Shown here: positions 14,436-16,752 of the stretch, one piece after another
Numbering within the stretch: position 1 is the stretch's first letter
Layout: every line of letters begins with the position of its first letter
From: Bacteroidaceae bacterium
GTDB taxonomy: Bacteria; Bacteroidota; Bacteroidia; Bacteroidales; Bacteroidaceae
Length of the DNA: 16,752 nt
Direction of reading: 5' to 3'
NCBI GenBank assembly: GCA_024695315.1
Contig: JAILIJ010000093.1
Span: 1-16,752, forward strand
Made by a program: the position numbers and the translations under genes
The notes under the pieces: model-generated
Database searches by the model: none
What the model was told of the DNA's origin: nothing
The model's input: only the letters and a program-made list of their open reading frames with translations

Positions 14436-15839
14436 TTAATTGTTAACATATTTCTTACCCTTCTGAACGATAATACCTTTTGAATCGTTATTAACACGCT
14501 GTCCACTAACCGTATACGCAGAACCACGATATGCAGCATCAGCACGAACGCCTTCCACGCTTGTCTCGTTAAGCGGAGTATTGCCTGTCAAATTATCATA
14601 AGTTAAAGTATAACCATTAAGATATATTGTACCGTTATTGACAAGGGTATTCACATAACTATTTGAAGTCAGAATCCATGTACCACCATTATTCACAGTC
14701 ACATCTGCCGTCACAGCAGTATTGTCGGCATCGTTAGAACCTTGCCAAATAACATTTTCTCCAACCAATACATTAACATTACTATAAGCATCAGCCTTGA
14801 CTGCTCCTGTATATGTCCACGTATCTTGCGTTGTATAGAGGTTCAAGTTTCCCGTGCCTCCATAAGTTGACCACTGGGTGTTATAATCTACATACATGAG
14901 AACCCCACTGGCAATGCTCAACGTACAATCGGTCAAGTTCAACGTTCCATTATTTAATGTTGGAACTTCACACAAAGGAGCGTCTGCATCTGTCGTCGTT
15001 AGAGTTGAACTAATTGCATTTATATATGCATTACTTCCTTCTGCATCTCCAGAACCAGACTGCAACATCATAAGTCCGCGTTCAGATGAACCGCTAGTCA
15101 TCGTACAGTTGGTCATCGTAATATGGTTGTCGCCTTCCACATCTCCTATTTCTCCAGCCTCAGACACACCTGTCAGATTTGTTACTTCCACGGTACCCGT
15201 AGAGTAAAGCACAGCACTCTTATTACCCTTGGCAGTAGCCGTACCTCCAGTAACATACACATATCCACCTCCACGATCAGTAGCTATGGTACTTGATGTT
15301 TCCGAATTTGTCGTTATATCTACATCCGAAGCCGTAATCGAACCTCCATACGTAGCATGTAAGCCACGGGAGCGCGAAGATTGATTAACAATCGTAATAC
15401 CATTAACGGTTATCGTTCCTCCATTATAAGCAAAAACGGCATTTGCTCCGTCTGCCGTGGAGTTTACTGTAGAATTATTTATTATTATGTTTGCAGTTGA
15501 ACCGGTGGCGAAAATTGATGAGTTTGTTCCGTAGAAACTTGTCGCATCACCACCAGAAGTTGTAGTATCTCCGGTCTTCGTAAGAGTACAACTCGTCAAA
15601 TAGAGAGTTCCGTTTGAGACCTGCACAACATTATAATCATTTCCAGAATTGGTTATTGTCTCGCCCGACTTTGTTACTGTAGAGCCATCTGATAATGTGT
15701 AAGTAGCACCATAAGGGGCCGTAAGATCTGAAGAGGAATTGCCTCCGCCTCCACCTTGTCCGTCCATTCCTGGTTGGGCCATAAGGTTAACAGAAAATAT
15801 GCCACCGACACATATTAAAAATGTAGGAAATCTTTTCAT
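14436..15839 (-). CDS. Secreted beta-helix (adhesin-like) protein
   Basis: A 467-residue secreted protein; I start at ATG 15839 (MKRFPTFLICVGG), since the in-frame TTG at 15848 is unlikely. The signal peptide ends at about residue 22 (LMAQ). A Gly-rich stretch follows (PGMDGQGGGGGN). Then comes a Ser/Thr/Asn-rich array of short beta-helix turns to about residue 420, for example TVNSTADGANAVFAYNGGTI, TVNGITIVNQSSRSRGLHAT and TLTLNNGT-like turns (TLNNGTLNLTDCTL). The C-terminus (SAYTVSGQRV, then KGIIVQKGKKYVNN) is the same kind of segment as in the leucine-rich-repeat protein. It is the first gene of the three-gene operon. Such proteins are usually surface or extracellular; no enzyme motif was seen. 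Low-complexity composition limits homology inference. Confidence 0.85.
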   Translation of the reverse strand: MKRFPTFLICVGGIFSVNLMAQPGMDGQGGGGGNSSSDLTAPYGATYTLSDGSTVTKSGETITNSGNDYNVVQVSNGTLYLTSCTLTKTGDTTTSGGDATSFYGTNSSIFATGSTANIIINNSTVNSTADGANAVFAYNGGTITVNGITIVNQSSRSRGLHATYGGSITASDVDITTNSETSSTIATDRGGGYVYVTGGTATAKGNKSAVLYSTGTVEVTNLTGVSEAGEIGDVEGDNHITMTNCTMTSGSSERGLMMLQSGSGDAEGSNAYINAISSTLTTTDADAPLCEVPTLNNGTLNLTDCTLSIASGVLMYVDYNTQWSTYGGTGNLNLYTTQDTWTYTGAVKADAYSNVNVLVGENVIWQGSNDADNTAVTADVTVNNGGTWILTSNSYVNTLVNNGTIYLNGYTLTYDNLTGNTPLNETSVEGVRADAAYRGSAYTVSGQRVNNDSKGIIVQKGKKYVNN

Positions 15840-16418
15840 AAACTTCAAGTTTTAATTATTTACTGATATTAATCACCCCAATAATAAAATATTATGCGAT
15901 GGCAAAGTTACATTTATTTCTTAAATTCAATATATTTTATGAATATTTTTTCAATATTAACCGATTTTTATATTAAAGAGCAAGAAAATAAATACAAATC
16001 AAACTCCTGCTGACAAACTTTTACTTGCCAACATGAGTAACTCATAATTTATTCCCATTTTTTCAGGAACATATCAAAAATATTCGTATCCAAAGAACCT
16101 TAATAATTCTTGTGATACTTTCACAAACAACAGAACGCTTAATAAAATAGTCGTTCAAAACATCCACGACTCCAAGCGCCACATAACGTAAGAGTTCTTA
16201 ACTTCACAGTCATCACCCCTTTGCTGATTGTATACACCAATAAATAATTAAAACTTGTTTTTATGTATAGGGATTTTTCTTGATGTAACATAGTACATAA
16301 CAAGCAACTTATTTTCCCTTAATTTTTTTACATCGCAAATGTATGTAATATATTAATAAAAAACAATTTTTTCGAAAAAAAAATATTCTTCATACATTAA
16401 TTTCTAAGTAGTCGTCCC
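15840..16418. other. Intergenic region between the beta-helix operon and the transposase
   Basis: About 580 bp, AT-rich, with no credible gene. It contains the operon promoter candidate (15903-15910) and an interrupted palindrome ATGAGT-A-ACTCAT (16033-16045). The outer boundary of the insertion sequence must lie at or to the left of 16419, but its terminal inverted repeat cannot be fixed without the other end. Confidence 0.55.
15903..15910 (-). promoter_or_regulatory. Candidate -7 box for the beta-helix operon
   Basis: The minus-strand reading is TAACTTTG, a full match to TAnnTTTG and identical to the -7 box before the lipoprotein gene. A CAA at 15928-15930 (TTG on the minus strand) lies 17 bp upstream, slightly short for a -33 element. 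Leader about 60 nt. Confidence 0.5.
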
Positions 16419-16751
16419 TTAAAAAGTATATTTCATCGAGATGCTGTTACAAAATAGCATCTCGATCATTTTTTTGAGTGTATCCAAAATCGAAGCCAAA
16501 AGAACTTTCATCGCTCTTTTGAAGTTATATGCGGCAGCAGCCAACAATATGTTTATAGAATCCCCGACCACACCTTTGTAAAAGTTGCGGCCTAAACAGT
16601 AATCCGATTTAAGATGTCCTATTGTCGGTTCTATGCCGGCACGCTTGCAGAAGAGCTTGTGCTTCTTCGATTTCTGATATCTACTGTCTGATTTCTTAGG
16701 AACGTCAGGAATGAGAATCTGCGTTCCGTTTACCTCTTTCCTGCCACGGTA
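16419..16751 (-). CDS. IS5-like transposase, C-terminal part (partial at window end)
   Basis: An open frame of 110 residues plus stop, 5'-truncated by the window edge. It includes KLFCKRAGIEPTIGHLKSDY and LGRNFYKGVVGDSINILLAA, typical of the C-terminal catalytic region of IS5-type DDE transposases. The pattern R-x3-E-x6-K (R-AGI-E-PTIGHL-K) is the family signature around the catalytic Glu; Phe stands where Tyr is usual in Y-x2-R. The frame is intact to the TAA at 16419-16421, so nothing shows inactivation in the visible part. The last 20 or so residues (MIEMLFCNSISMKYTF) come from DNA that also forms a terminator-like hairpin. Exact IS family membership is uncertain. Confidence 0.85.
   Translation of the reverse strand, partial: YRGRKEVNGTQILIPDVPKKSDSRYQKSKKHKLFCKRAGIEPTIGHLKSDYCLGRNFYKGVVGDSINILLAAAAYNFKRAMKVLLASILDTLKKMIEMLFCNSISMKYTF
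16435..16475 (+). terminator. Terminator-like hairpin inside the transposase 3' end
   Basis: ATCGAGATGCT (16435-16445) and AGCATCTCGAT (16456-16466) form a perfect 11-bp stem with a 10-nt loop. CA and seven T's (16469-16475) follow on the plus strand. It would stop transcription entering the element from the left, antisense to the transposase. Confidence 0.75.
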
Positions 16752-16752
16752 T

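Larger units (their letters stand above)
16419..16752 (-). mobile_element. 3' end of an IS5-like insertion sequence
   Basis: The right edge of the window holds the terminal part of a transposase gene reading leftward and cut off by the window end. The left boundary is near or just beyond the stop at 16419; the terminal repeat and target duplication cannot be verified here. Confidence 0.75.

Overview
The window reads as an AT-rich chromosomal segment of a Bacteroidales bacterium, most likely a Prevotella/Segatella-type gut or oral species. The grounds are Bacteroidota promoter boxes (TAnnTTTG about 20 bp downstream of a TTTG-like -33 element) before several genes, no clear Shine-Dalgarno sequences, BspA-type leucine-rich repeats, secreted beta-helix proteins ending in a Gly-x-Tyr-Val/Ile-x-x-Gly-Lys type C-terminal motif, and a Bacteroidota-style inositol-phosphate synthase. 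No database search was possible, so the organism call is inference.

Layout. 56-1679 (+): a tRNA adenine-N6 methyltransferase followed closely by an AEC-family permease. 1761-4014 (-): the most interesting locus. A quinone-oxidoreductase-like dehydrogenase is followed by a 48-residue cysteine-rich peptide gene and a radical SAM/SPASM enzyme. The peptide carries two copies of CGSACGAGDK and matches what is annotated elsewhere as an ACGX-repeat RiPP (ribosomally made, post-translationally modified peptide) system. A strong hairpin lies between the peptide and the enzyme. 4015-5152: a divergently transcribed AraC-type regulator. The shared intergenic region holds an 11-bp direct repeat 32 bp apart and a 16-bp palindrome, which look like operator sites. 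5296-6603 (-): a lone inositol-3-phosphate synthase with its own terminator. 6916-8784 (+): a secreted protein of unknown function and a DUF3298-type lipoprotein, each with its own promoter. 8957-9331 (-): a desulfoferrodoxin/superoxide reductase sharing a bidirectional terminator with the lipoprotein gene. 9332-10096: a gene-poor stretch with two striking repeat structures. 10150-11511 (-): a secreted leucine-rich-repeat protein. 11954-15839 (-): a three-gene operon of secreted beta-helix or adaptor-like proteins. 16419-16752 (-): the 3' end of an IS5-like transposase running off the window.

How the parts may work together. The regulator, dehydrogenase, peptide and radical SAM enzyme look like one regulated unit in which the SPASM enzyme modifies the Cys-rich peptide. 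The role of the dehydrogenase and the product are unknown. The three-gene operon and the leucine-rich-repeat gene supply cell-surface or secreted proteins. Two of the three operon proteins, and the leucine-rich-repeat protein, share a related C-terminal segment that may act in export or anchoring.
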